Below, in pieces: positions 9,229-16,628 of a stretch of 64,000 nucleotides of DNA. The stretch spans positions 3,750,501-3,814,500 of the forward strand of contig NZ_CP040818.1 of the NCBI RefSeq assembly GCF_005887635.2, in the 5' to 3' direction. The translations under genes were made by a program, and so were the position numbers. The notes beneath the pieces were generated by a model. It saw only the letters and a program-made list of their open reading frames with translations. It was not told the origin of the DNA and did not search any database. Positions within the stretch are counted from its first letter, which is position 1, and the number at the start of each line of letters is the position of its first letter. Origin of the DNA: Paroceanicella profunda. GTDB lineage: Bacteria > Pseudomonadota > Alphaproteobacteria > Rhodobacterales > Rhodobacteraceae.

Positions 9229-9245
9229 TGATACAAATCCTCGGA
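9229..9245 (+). repeat. 17-bp direct repeat, left copy
   Basis: TGATACAAATCCTCGGA occurs here and again, identically and in the same orientation, at 27434-27450 just after hsdR. The two copies bracket the whole defence cluster. This copy also forms the left arm of the inverted repeat in front of abiEi, so an operator origin is an alternative to an attachment-site origin. Confidence 0.6.
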
Positions 9246-9276
9246 TAATAGATCCTATACTCCGAGCTTCTGTATC
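9230..9276 (+). promoter_or_regulatory. Inverted repeat over the abiEi promoter/start
   Basis: Arms GATACAAATCCTCGGA (9230-9245) and TCCGAGCTTCTGTATC (9261-9276) match at 13 of 16 positions when folded. They surround a possible -10 box TATACT (9256-9261), and the right arm abuts the GTG start at 9277. AbiEi-type antitoxins are known to repress their own promoter by binding inverted repeats, so this is a likely operator. Confidence 0.55.
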
Positions 9277-9894
9277 GTGCCAATATCCATCTCCCAACGC
9301 CAGATCGCCTATACCGTGCTGACCGTGCGCGGAATTTCGCGCCTGGCAGAGCTGCGCGAGGCGGGCGTAACAGCGGCTACCATGAGCCGCATGGAACGTG
9401 ATGGCGAGGTGCTTCGGCTCGCGCGCGGAATTTATCAGCTTTCCGACGCGCCCCTCGATGTCCACCATAGTCTCGCAGAGACCGCCAAACGGATTCCCAA
9501 GGGCGTCGTTTGCCTCGTTTCCGCGCTGGCGTTCCACGGGCTGACCGATCAACTGCCGAGGCAGGTTTGGCTCGCCGTGGGTCAGAAAGACTGGTCTCCG
9601 AAGCCCGAAGGCACGCCCATTCGGCTGGTGCGTTTCACAAATCGTCTGCTGACGGAGGGTGTTGAAACCCGTCCTGTCGAGGGGGTAACCGTGAAGGTCT
9701 TCGGCGTCGCAAAGACGATCGCCGATTGCTTCCGGTATCGGAACAAGATTGGCCTGTCGGTGGCGATCGAAGGCCTTCAGGAAGCGCTTCGCCAGCGCAG
9801 GACGACGCCGGGCGAGATCGCCAGGCAAGCCGAGCGAGGAACGGTCGCCACGGTCATTCGGCCCTATCTCGAGGCACTGACGGCCAATGGCTAA
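9277..9894 (+). CDS. abiEi: AbiEi-type antitoxin / transcriptional regulator (type IV TA family)
   Basis: A 205-residue protein. The N-terminal winged-helix segment ISRLAELREAGVTAATMSRM and the following LARGIYQLSD are the signature of AbiEi_4-type antitoxin domains. The C-terminal half (VCLVSALAFHGLTDQ, FGVAKTIADCFRYRNKIG) is the conserved remainder of the family. The start is GTG 9277, directly behind an operator-like inverted repeat and without a visible ribosome binding site, so the mRNA may be nearly leaderless. In the family this protein represses its operon and counteracts the AbiEii nucleotidyltransferase. Here the toxin gene is reduced to a vestige (see 9887), so this is an orphan antitoxin. 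Confidence 0.88.
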   Translation: MPISISQRQIAYTVLTVRGISRLAELREAGVTAATMSRMERDGEVLRLARGIYQLSDAPLDVHHSLAETAKRIPKGVVCLVSALAFHGLTDQLPRQVWLAVGQKDWSPKPEGTPIRLVRFTNRLLTEGVETRPVEGVTVKVFGVAKTIADCFRYRNKIGLSVAIEGLQEALRQRRTTPGEIARQAERGTVATVIRPYLEALTANG

Positions 9895-9961
9895 GGAGAT
9901 CGAGACTATCGGCGCCTCAGATTACATCCGCCTGTCGCAGGTCGCCAAAGCGAGGCGATGA
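9887..9961 (+). pseudogene. Vestige of AbiEii nucleotidyltransferase toxin start
   Basis: The overlap ATGGCTAA at the abiEi stop opens a 24-codon frame, MAKEIETIGASDYIRLSQV..., resembling the first residues of AbiEii toxins (M-A-x-E-I...GAS...RL...A). It stops at 9961. A shift by one base continues as RGDDETGEHGLEFL before another stop, and nothing toxin-like follows up to hipB. The nucleotidyltransferase core is absent. The resemblance was judged from memory of the family, so the call is moderate. Confidence 0.5.
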
Positions 9962-10010
9962 TGAGACGGGCGAGCACGGACTGGAATTCTTGACCGTGGA
10001 CGTAATTCAT

Positions 10011-10049
10011 CATATATGACGATTAACAGGTTTTACTACGTCAAATATG
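10011..10049 (+). promoter_or_regulatory. HipB-type operator palindrome upstream of hipBA
   Basis: Arms CATATATGACG (10011-10021) and CGTCAAATATG (10039-10049) form an inverted repeat, one mismatch, with a 17-nt spacer. It ends one base before the first hipB start codon. A second palindrome of the same sequence and identical 11-17-11 geometry lies after hipA (11672-11710). HipB proteins autoregulate through such sites. Confidence 0.7.
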
Positions 10050-10050
10050 G

Positions 10051-10437
10051 ATGATTGAGATGGGTTCCCCCAAGGCGAAGCCAGCACTGGAACGACTGGG
10101 CCAGGATATCCGCAACGCGCGTCTGCGGCGTGGTATCGCCGTGGCGGATCTCGCCGTGCGCGCAGGAACCTCGCCGAGTTCCATCGCCCGCCTCGAACGG
10201 GGTGATCCCGGTGTCGCCATTGGAACGCTTGCCGACATTCTCGTTGTGCTGGGCCTTCTGGAGCGGCTCGCTGACCTGATCGATATCCGCAAGGACGATC
10301 TGGGGCTGGCGCTGGCAGCGGAGCACGGACCGCGCAGGGGCCGCTCCTTCGCGGCAAGGCTGAAAAAGCAGAAGGCTCAGGCGGAGGAGACGCAGGATCG
10401 GCAGGACGTTGTGGACCCTGACGGGGCTTCCTTCTGA
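10051..10437 (+). CDS. hipB: HipB-like XRE-family antitoxin
   Basis: A 128-residue protein with an XRE/Cro-type helix-turn-helix at about residues 17-70: LGQDIRNARLRRGIAVADLA, TSPSSIARLERGDPGVAIGT, then DILVVLGLLERL. The tail is basic and probably flexible (FAARLKKQKAQAEE). HipB binds operators and masks the HipA kinase. Start ATG 10051 is used; ATG 10060 (MGSPKAK) is an alternative. The gene overlaps hipA by one base (TGATG), implying translational coupling. The operator-like palindrome at 10011-10049 directly precedes it. Confidence 0.88.
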   Translation: MIEMGSPKAKPALERLGQDIRNARLRRGIAVADLAVRAGTSPSSIARLERGDPGVAIGTLADILVVLGLLERLADLIDIRKDDLGLALAAEHGPRRGRSFAARLKKQKAQAEETQDRQDVVDPDGASF

Positions 10438-11669
10438 TGGCCGATTTCGTCGCCCATGTCGCGCTTGGCGAAGGCCGGACATCGGTGGGCCAGTTGCGTT
10501 TCACCCATGCCGGGCCGCGTCAATTCTCGACTTTCGCTTATAGTCCCGAATGGATCGAAAACCCGCGTGCCTTCGCCATACAGCCCGATTTCCCTCTTGA
10601 GGCCGGTCCATTCCACACTTCGGGACAGCCCGGCAATATGCGCGACGCCTTGGCGGGCGTTTTCGCCGATGCGGCTCCGGACAGTTGGGGACGCAGGCTG
10701 CTCGAACGCGCCTATGGCAATGGTCTCAACGAATTCGAGTATCTGACGCTTTCCGACGATGCCTGCCGGCAAGGTGCATTGCGCTTTCTGGATGAAAAGG
10801 GCGAGGTCATTCGCGGCAAGGCAGCGGACGCCATCCCGCGTCTGGTAGATCTCGAAACCATCACGGCGATCGCGCGCGCCTATGAGCAAGGCAAGGAAAT
10901 CTCGCCCGAGGATATGCAGACGCTCGCCGGCGCCGGCGGCTCCGGCGGCGCTCGTCCCAAAGCCAATGTCAGGGACGGCGATGCGCTGTGGCTGGCGAAG
11001 TTCACCTCGGTCCACGATCAACAGCCGATCGAGCGCGTCGAGGTCGCGACCCTCCGCCTGGCGGCAGCCTGCGGTATCCGCACGCCCGAGACACGGTTGG
11101 AGTTGGCCGACACGCCGTTCCCGGTCGCGCTGATCCAGCGGTTCGACCGGCGTGGGGCCGCACGGATTCCCTACATCTCCGCGCGCACCGCACTCGGCAA
11201 GACGGGGGTGGAGCTGGGCTCCTATACGGAGATCGTCGATTTCATGCGGGCTTATTCACCCGATCCTTCTGACGATTTCCGTGAACTTTACCGGCGTCTT
11301 GTCTTCACGATCCTCGTCTCCAACAAGGACGATCATCTGAAGAACCATGGCTTCCTCTATGTGGGGGCGGGGCAGTGGCGCTTGTCGCCGGTATTCGACG
11401 TGAATCCGGCGCCGGATCGCAACCCGCATCTCGAGACTGCAATCCTTGAGGGCGGGGCGCATGATCGGTCGATCATCCTCGCACTGGAAGCCTGCGAATT
11501 TTTCGAGATTGCCGAGGCCGAGGCACGGGAGATCATCCGAACAACGGCGCAGCGCATTTCGGACGGATGGCGGGAAGCCTTCAGACAGGCTGGCGTTTCT
11601 GGCGCGCTGGCGCGTGACTATGAGGCTGCTTTCGCCGGCGATGAGATGGAAACAGCGCGCAGTATTTAG
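10437..11669 (+). CDS. hipA: HipA-family serine/threonine kinase toxin
   Basis: A 410-residue protein with the expected HipA architecture: an N-terminal subdomain, then the glycine-rich loop AGAGGSGGARPKANV near residue 163, the ATP-contacting LWLAKF near 182, the catalytic loop SNKDDHLKNHGFL near 293-305, and the metal-binding VFDVNP near 318. The lysine, aspartate and histidine positions expected of an active kinase appear present. In the model family HipA phosphorylates an aminoacyl-tRNA synthetase and induces growth arrest; the target here is unknown. It forms an operon with hipB and is followed two bases later by a second operator-like palindrome. Confidence 0.9.
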   Translation: MADFVAHVALGEGRTSVGQLRFTHAGPRQFSTFAYSPEWIENPRAFAIQPDFPLEAGPFHTSGQPGNMRDALAGVFADAAPDSWGRRLLERAYGNGLNEFEYLTLSDDACRQGALRFLDEKGEVIRGKAADAIPRLVDLETITAIARAYEQGKEISPEDMQTLAGAGGSGGARPKANVRDGDALWLAKFTSVHDQQPIERVEVATLRLAAACGIRTPETRLELADTPFPVALIQRFDRRGAARIPYISARTALGKTGVELGSYTEIVDFMRAYSPDPSDDFRELYRRLVFTILVSNKDDHLKNHGFLYVGAGQWRLSPVFDVNPAPDRNPHLETAILEGGAHDRSIILALEACEFFEIAEAEAREIIRTTAQRISDGWREAFRQAGVSGALARDYEAAFAGDEMETARSI

Positions 11670-11670
11670 G

Positions 11671-11711
11671 TCATATTTGACGGATAAGCTACGATTATCC
11701 GTCAAATATGA
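11671..11711. repeat. 17-bp-arm perfect palindrome after hipA
   Basis: TCATATTTGACGGATAA (11671-11687) and its exact reverse complement (11695-11711) are separated by 7 nt. It contains CATATTTGACG-N17-CGTCAAATATG, the same 39-bp design as the hipBA operator at 10011-10049. No T-run follows on either strand, so it is unlikely to be a simple terminator. It could be a second HipB binding site or the boundary of a hipBA cassette. Confidence 0.75.
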
Positions 11712-12029
11712 GCGGCTTCGAGGAGCGATTGGCCTCAGGAATCCTGTTGTACTGTTATCGGACGAACCCGAGAACCATGAAGCCGGTGACGTGCTCCCAT
11801 AACAGCGCCTATGGCATTCGAGGACGGCGACCCTCTCGGCGAGGACTTTCGGATGCATGTGCAGCCAGTATACAAATAGCCGCCGATTACACGCTATAAG
11901 CTGCGCGTGAATACCTGACGCTTGCCAACCCTTGATTACCGCTTGCCGTCAAAGCGGATGCTGCCCTTGGGCCTTCCTGCCTTCGGTGAGCAGTGCTGGA
12001 GCCTCGCCTCGATCTCCGCTGCCGGCAGT
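11712..12029. other. Intergenic spacer between hipA and the CBASS effector (convergent)
   Basis: Two small plus-strand frames exist, but neither has a ribosome binding site nor resembles a known family. No clear intrinsic terminator was found for either flanking operon. Confidence 0.5.
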
Positions 12030-13544
12030 TCAATCTATGACGAAGGACGGCTGGTAGCCCTTGTTTCCAGCTCTATCAAAATCGAACTCGTAGACGATAC
12101 AGGGTGCGATTCCACGGTGCTGCTGACCTAGATAGAACAGCAGGCTATTCGGGCACGCAGCGAAAATGTGGACCGTGCGATCGGGGTCGTCCGCCTTCAA
12201 AGCCCGCACCTCATTGGCGATATGTTCTGCCAGAGCAGCGGCATGTCCGCCGCCGGCAACAGCCTGCTGTCCAGGGCCAGTCGGAGGGGCAAACGAGATC
12301 AATGTCCCGACAGATAGGAGCTCCTTGCTGACATAGGCGCGGGTCTGAACATCGACGCCTTGTGAGATGCCGATTGCCAAGGCGATGTCGGTTCCCGAAC
12401 CTATACTCGTCGTCGCGCTGTTCAGTCGAGCCACGTGCTGTTCGGTACCGTCGTCCGCGCGCCAGGTCCTCGATCCCACCCGGCCTTTCTGGATCAACGA
12501 GCTGTCGACGCCCGACTTCAGGTCTAGGACGGCACCCGCGAGAAATGCGATGGAGGCGTGTGCGTCGAGAATGATCCTCAGCACGCCCGAACGTTTGGCG
12601 GCATCTCGTAAGAACGTCTCGACCCGGGGGCGAATGTCCCCTTGCCAGGACCGGTCACTGAGGAGGTAGCGCTGATTGAAGCTATCGGTCAGCGAGAGCG
12701 TGTTCTCCGGTGATGTACCGCCAAGATCGGCCGCCACGCCTTGGAACGTCCGGATCGCGATCGTCAGCCCAGGAGGACGGGCGGGGACGTTGTCAGCCAG
12801 AATGCCCTCCTCACGGAGTATCTGCCGCAGGGCCCCCCGCGTGAAGCTATTCAGTTTCCGCGATTTCAGCGCTTGAGCGAGCCCATCATATCGAAAGTCG
12901 GACTCTGTGGAACAGGTGAGTGCGCCCACGATCTGAGCCCGCACGTTGATGTCCTCGCGCAACTGCTCTAGCGAGCGCTCGCCGTCCATGATCCGGAGGC
13001 CCGTCACAACCTCCTTGAGTTCGTCATCAGACGCGAGACCTAGATGCTCGCGCCATAGCTTGCGGACCTTGCCCATCCGGCTGCTGTCCGTCGTGCCATC
13101 GAACAGGCGGCCGAGGAGAATGGACTTGTCCGTCCCCGACTGGACATAGCTCAGCGGATCATTGTCCTTGATGCGATACGTCGTGACGAAATCGAACCGC
13201 GCACCGGCCGGTGCGGTCTTCTTGGCGTCGCGCAGACGCTGAAGGAGCGACACGCTCGTCGCACCGATAAAATCGGGATCGACGAAATCCTCGTAGCCGA
13301 ACCGCCCGCCGGTATCGACATGCCATTTCACCTGCTGATAGGCCGCCGGCACGCGTTCCGGCCCACTTCCAGGAATTGGCGGATCATACCGGACGACAAC
13401 GTCGTCGAACGACTTCGGCGCGTCGGCTTCGAAGGTAACTTCCACCACGACCGAGTCATGCGCGAGCATACTCAGCGCGTTCTGCCAGAAAACCCGCGCC
13501 TGATATCTGTCGCCATTCCAGCGCGCGTTGACGGCGTCAGCCAT
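12030..13544 (-). CDS. cap4: CBASS effector: Cap4-like nuclease with C-terminal SAVED domain
   Basis: A 504-residue protein. The N-terminus has the layout of a PD-(D/E)XK nuclease of the DUF4297/Cap4 type: GDRYQARVFWQN, Glu35, the acidic pair FDDVVV (Asp47-Asp48) and QVK (Gln71, Lys73). The C-terminal part, about 330-504, has the SAVED signature: a segment VHIFAACPNSLLFYLGQQ near 460, then a late IVYEFDFD. In this family SAVED senses a cyclic oligonucleotide and switches on double-stranded DNA cleavage. It is the last gene of the five-gene CBASS operon, 36 nt after the CD-NTase. Type III CBASS more often uses NucC, so a SAVED effector here is notable. The function is inferred from family and context. 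Confidence 0.87.
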   Translation of the reverse strand: MADAVNARWNGDRYQARVFWQNALSMLAHDSVVVEVTFEADAPKSFDDVVVRYDPPIPGSGPERVPAAYQQVKWHVDTGGRFGYEDFVDPDFIGATSVSLLQRLRDAKKTAPAGARFDFVTTYRIKDNDPLSYVQSGTDKSILLGRLFDGTTDSSRMGKVRKLWREHLGLASDDELKEVVTGLRIMDGERSLEQLREDINVRAQIVGALTCSTESDFRYDGLAQALKSRKLNSFTRGALRQILREEGILADNVPARPPGLTIAIRTFQGVAADLGGTSPENTLSLTDSFNQRYLLSDRSWQGDIRPRVETFLRDAAKRSGVLRIILDAHASIAFLAGAVLDLKSGVDSSLIQKGRVGSRTWRADDGTEQHVARLNSATTSIGSGTDIALAIGISQGVDVQTRAYVSKELLSVGTLISFAPPTGPGQQAVAGGGHAAALAEHIANEVRALKADDPDRTVHIFAACPNSLLFYLGQQHRGIAPCIVYEFDFDRAGNKGYQPSFVID

Positions 13545-13580
13545 TGCACACCCCGATGGACGTGGAGGAAGTCTCGCATT

Positions 13581-14483
13581 TCATGAGAGTGGGAATTTGG
13601 GGCCGAACAGCGCCCACCATGCCTTCAGAGCCTCGCCATTCTTGCCCTGCCTGGCGAGATTGATTGCAAGGCTCGCTTCTCGGCTCGCCGCCATCAGAAG
13701 AGTGCGGGCACGCTCCTTGCGTGCATTGTCCATCCCGTCGCTCACCGGTGGCCCGAGACCCGCCGGGTCTTGCCACGTATCGAAGATGCGATCCGCGAGC
13801 GTGGCGAATAAGGATTGGAACTCGTAGGCGAAGTTTCCTTGCCAGCCACCGTACAGGCACTCTAGTGCCATCACCTCGATGAGGAAGGACGGCTTCACGG
13901 GCTTCTCTCCGTGGCGGGGCTGGTTGTTCCAGTACTTCACCATACGGACCAAACCCTTCCACTCATTGGAATACGCCTGGTGTGCGGTCGTCGCCTTGGC
14001 CGCGTGGGTTTCGGGATTGGTCTTGATCCACTCGCCCTTGTCGGTGTCGGGTATTTCGTAGTCCGAGGCGGATGCGAAAGCGGGCACCACGTCCACACTG
14101 AGAACACGATAGTCGGTGTTGTCATCGGAATCGACGACCACGCCGAAGTCGACGTTGACCGAGCGGCCCTGTTTCCGGACCGCGCTGGAGCCGTACTTCT
14201 CGACCAGGGCATCGTAAAAGTCGCCGATCACGACCGATGGCGCTTTGCGACGATATTTGCTCTTCTCCGAATCCTTGAGGACGAAGAAGATGTCGATGTC
14301 CTTGAGCGGCTTCGTCTTGGTGTGTCGTTTATATGACCCCGTCAGGAAGCTCCTGTCGATCGCGAACTTCTTGACGAGATAGTCCCGCACCTCGTTCTGA
14401 CGGTCGGAAGCGTTCTGCTGCTCCTTCTCGTTCAGTTCGAGCCGACTCTTAAACTTCCGAAAAGCTTCGTCGATGGTGATCAT
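13581..14483 (-). CDS. CBASS CD-NTase (cGAS/DncV-like nucleotidyltransferase)
   Basis: A 300-residue protein with the CD-NTase active site: Gly49-Ser50 in [20 protein letters not shown], catalytic Asp62 and Asp64 (DID), and a third Asp131 in [10 protein letters not shown] helical second half includes [10 protein letters not shown] and [13 protein letters not shown]. It should make a cyclic di- or trinucleotide second messenger upon infection; the product cannot be read from sequence. It overlaps the upstream HORMA gene by four bases (ATGA) and precedes the SAVED effector. With HORMA and TRIP13 partners, a clade C or D enzyme is likely; that assignment is inference. Confidence 0.9.
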   Translation of the reverse strand: MITIDEAFRKFKSRLELNEKEQQNASDRQNEVRDYLVKKFAIDRSFLTGSYKRHTKTKPLKDIDIFFVLKDSEKSKYRRKAPSVVIGDFYDALVEKYGSSAVRKQGRSVNVDFGVVVDSDDNTDYRVLSVDVVPAFASASDYEIPDTDKGEWIKTNPETHAAKATTAHQAYSNEWKGLVRMVKYWNNQPRHGEKPVKPSFLIEVMALECLYGGWQGNFAYEFQSLFATLADRIFDTWQDPAGLGPPVSDGMDNARKERARTLLMAASREASLAINLARQGKNGEALKAWWALFGPKFPLS

Positions 14484-14983
14484 CCGGTCTGCCTCCAGTA
14501 CGAGGTGTTCGCGCCCAAGCCACTATGATCGATGGTCGTCCCCAGCGATTGCCGCGTGAAGCCGGTCGTCGACCGGGCCGTTACCTTGCTCCAGCCATCG
14601 ACATCAGGGCGCCCCGGCTTGGTGCGGACGAGTAGACGGTATTTCGCTTGGCTAGGCACAAGACCCGCCTTCCGGATCGCGTATTTGAGTTGCTCGGTGT
14701 CGACCCAGAAGTTTCCGTCGCCGGAGCTCCAACCGTAGACGACGTCCATGTCCCAGCGGAACAGGAGCGCATCGGTCTTCGGGTCGTAGATCTCCAGATC
14801 GACGCGTTCTAGGTCTTGAGTCTCTAACCAGCGCTTGATGCCGCGCATGTTGACGTCCCAATCTTCGATGAAGTTGGTCGGGTCGAGACCGCTCAGCCGG
14901 ATGATATCCTTCAGGCTCTTGAGCATGTTGTCGGCGACGTAAGTCACCGAGTGGGTATAGGTGTTGACGCTGACGGTCGTCAT
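14480..14983 (-). CDS. cap7: Bacterial HORMA-domain protein of type III CBASS (Cap7)
   Basis: A 167-residue protein starting [19 protein letters not shown] at ATG 14983, which overlaps the stop of the upstream gene. The motifs [47 protein letters not shown] and the C-terminal [11 protein letters not shown]...SYWRQ are those of the bacterial HORMA family. In known systems HORMA binds a closure peptide, then activates the CD-NTase, and TRIP13 resets it. Both partners are encoded next to it here. A longer in-frame opening upstream is rejected because it reads through the neighbouring gene in another frame. Confidence 0.9.
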   Translation of the reverse strand: MTTVSVNTYTHSVTYVADNMLKSLKDIIRLSGLDPTNFIEDWDVNMRGIKRWLETQDLERVDLEIYDPKTDALLFRWDMDVVYGWSSGDGNFWVDTEQLKYAIRKAGLVPSQAKYRLLVRTKPGRPDVDGWSKVTARSTTGFTRQSLGTTIDHSGLGANTSYWRQTG

Positions 14984-15456
14984 GGGCTGAGAAATCCTTT
15001 CGGATCGAAGACCAGTGCCGCCGCACCTTCCGAACTGCTGGCGGTTTCTGTCTTCGACTTTTCCGACTTGTCGCGAGCGGTGATGCGCTCGCTGTGCTTC
15101 TTGAGCGCGCCTTGGACCCAGGCGAGATCGTCCGCCTCGCAAGGGAGAGAGACGCGCCAGTCGCCATCCAGTGGATCGAACCCCAGCGCGTCTTCGTTGG
15201 CGTCTGAGCCATCGGTCGCGTTTTCATCGTAAACGCAATAGATTCGGGTCCGAGGGCCATCGCAGGTCACGACGATGGCTGCGTCCTTCGGAGCCTTGTC
15301 CGCGATGATGCTAGACGCGACGCCGTGCACGGCCAAGAGTTCGTCGCGCTTGACACCCGTCTTACCCTGAGTCAGCAGGTCGACGATTGCACGCCAGGTC
15401 TCACCCGCGTCACGGTGAGGCGTACTGCCGAAGGTGCGCCGGACAACGGTTGTCAT
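14980..15456 (-). CDS. Small CBASS accessory protein between TRIP13 and HORMA (Cap8 position)
   Basis: A 158-residue protein from ATG 15456 ([19 protein letters not shown]), overlapping both neighbours by four bases, so it belongs to the CBASS operon. Residues 1-115 look like a compact domain ([46 protein letters not shown]). Residues about 118-158 are low-complexity and charged ([18 protein letters not shown]), ending in [11 protein letters not shown]. It has no recognisable catalytic motif. Some type III CBASS operons carry an extra gene in this place, and a second HORMA-like protein can supply the closure peptide. The tail here could do the same, which is inference. Confidence 0.7.
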   Translation of the reverse strand: MTTVVRRTFGSTPHRDAGETWRAIVDLLTQGKTGVKRDELLAVHGVASSIIADKAPKDAAIVVTCDGPRTRIYCVYDENATDGSDANEDALGFDPLDGDWRVSLPCEADDLAWVQGALKKHSERITARDKSEKSKTETASSSEGAAALVFDPKGFLSP

Positions 15457-16373
15457 TTCGCCTTCACCCCCGAGCCACGGTTCAACTTCGCCTGCTGAGC
15501 CGCCCGGTAGATGTCGTCGAGGGTCACCTTGCTCGGGTCCATCGCCACCTCCGGCCGGCTGGCCAGAGCGTTCGCCACCATCTTCCGGATCGCACGTCCA
15601 TCCAGACCGACGCATTCCCCCGCGCACCGGTCGAATCCGGGCTGAGAGGCGAGTGCGGAGATGGACGAGTAGATCTGACCGAGCCCGGTCAGGCAGTCGC
15701 GAAGCATATGCGCGCACGCAGCCTGGTCGGGCAGCGGAACCCGAAGAACGAGATCGCAGCGCGACGTGAAGGCCCTGTCGACGGCGTCGGGGAAGTTGCT
15801 CGTCGCCACAAAGAGAAGCTGGGGGAACCGCTCCGCCAGCGCATCGAGCTGGACCAAGACCGCGTCGGTCGCCCGGTGGATGTCGATGGGGTTCGCTTCG
15901 AGGCTCATCTTAGACCGGTCAGCCGCGAGCGTTTCGACCTCGTCCAGGAGCACGATCGTTGGCCCGCTGCTGGCGGCCTCGGCGACGGACTGAGAAAAGA
16001 GGTCGGACACGGCGCGCTGGGTCTTGCCCATCGCCGAACTGGTTAGGGAGTGCGGCTCGACTTCGAGGAGGTTGAATCTCGCCCCGGAGAAGGATGTCGC
16101 CGTACGGTGCGCCAGACCACGCGCGAGCGAGGTCTTGCCCGTCCCCGGCTCGCCGGTTAGCAAGATGACGCCGTGCAGGGGAATGACGGTCCTTGGGACT
16201 TTGCCCCGCATCGAGAAGTTCAGCATGGCTTGCGACAGCAGTTGTCGCTTCAGCCCTTCGTCAATGAAGATCGAGTCCCAGAGCGTGCCGAGCGCGGGGT
16301 CGGGCAGAGGCCGGATACGGCTGATCCCCTTCGGCAGATCGGCTCCAAATACGGTGTGGACGGTCGCACTCAT
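15453..16373 (-). CDS. cap6: TRIP13/Pch2-like AAA+ ATPase of type III CBASS (Cap6)
   Basis: A 306-residue single-AAA+ protein: Walker A GEPGTGKT (residues 74-81), Walker B TIVLLDEVE (139-147), sensor 1 ATSNF (190-194) and a likely arginine finger in DRAFTSRCD (Arg205). The spacing and the segment NLLEVEPHSLTSSAMGKTQR match TRIP13-like remodelers. In type III CBASS this ATPase disassembles the closed HORMA-CD-NTase complex and keeps signalling off without infection. It is the first gene of the operon, started at ATG 16373 with GGAG upstream. It is divergent from a CapW-like regulator across a 255-nt region containing a palindromic operator. Confidence 0.92.
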   Translation of the reverse strand: MSATVHTVFGADLPKGISRIRPLPDPALGTLWDSIFIDEGLKRQLLSQAMLNFSMRGKVPRTVIPLHGVILLTGEPGTGKTSLARGLAHRTATSFSGARFNLLEVEPHSLTSSAMGKTQRAVSDLFSQSVAEAASSGPTIVLLDEVETLAADRSKMSLEANPIDIHRATDAVLVQLDALAERFPQLLFVATSNFPDAVDRAFTSRCDLVLRVPLPDQAACAHMLRDCLTGLGQIYSSISALASQPGFDRCAGECVGLDGRAIRKMVANALASRPEVAMDPSKVTLDDIYRAAQQAKLNRGSGVKAK

Positions 16374-16573
16374 TGGTCATTCTCCGTTCGGCGCGCAGCC
16401 GTAGGCGGCCGAACCACCGGTTCGGCTCAGCAATCTCTCGAAGCGTCTCTTCGCTGAACGACGCGCATCGTGGTGCCCCACGGCCCAGCCCTTCAGGCGT
16501 TTGACCGCATACCGATCATCCTGAGACATCACGCTCCAATCGCGTTGACGGCGATTCCTTCATGGGGTAAGAA

Positions 16574-16620
16574 AGTATACGGGCAGCGTTTCGCTGTCAA
16601 TATAGTTACTATACGGACAG
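16574..16620. promoter_or_regulatory. CapW-type operator: three half-sites in the divergent promoter region
   Basis: CTGTCAATATAGT (16594-16606) and ACTATACGGACAG (16608-16620) form a 27-bp near-perfect palindrome around one central T, two mismatches. A third half-site, AGTATACGGGCAG (16574-16586), repeats the right arm in direct orientation with two mismatches, and it also pairs with the middle arm as a wider inverted repeat (GCAGCGtttCGCTG). The last half-site overlaps the ribosome binding region of the regulator gene (start 16629). This fits autorepression and control of the divergent CBASS operon. Confidence 0.75.
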
Positions 16621-16628
16621 GAGCGCGT

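Noticed and set aside
11671..11711. Bidirectional terminator after hipA
   Set aside because: The palindrome is perfect but AT-rich in its arms, lacks a T-run, and matches the upstream hipBA operator in sequence and spacing, so an operator-like role fits better.
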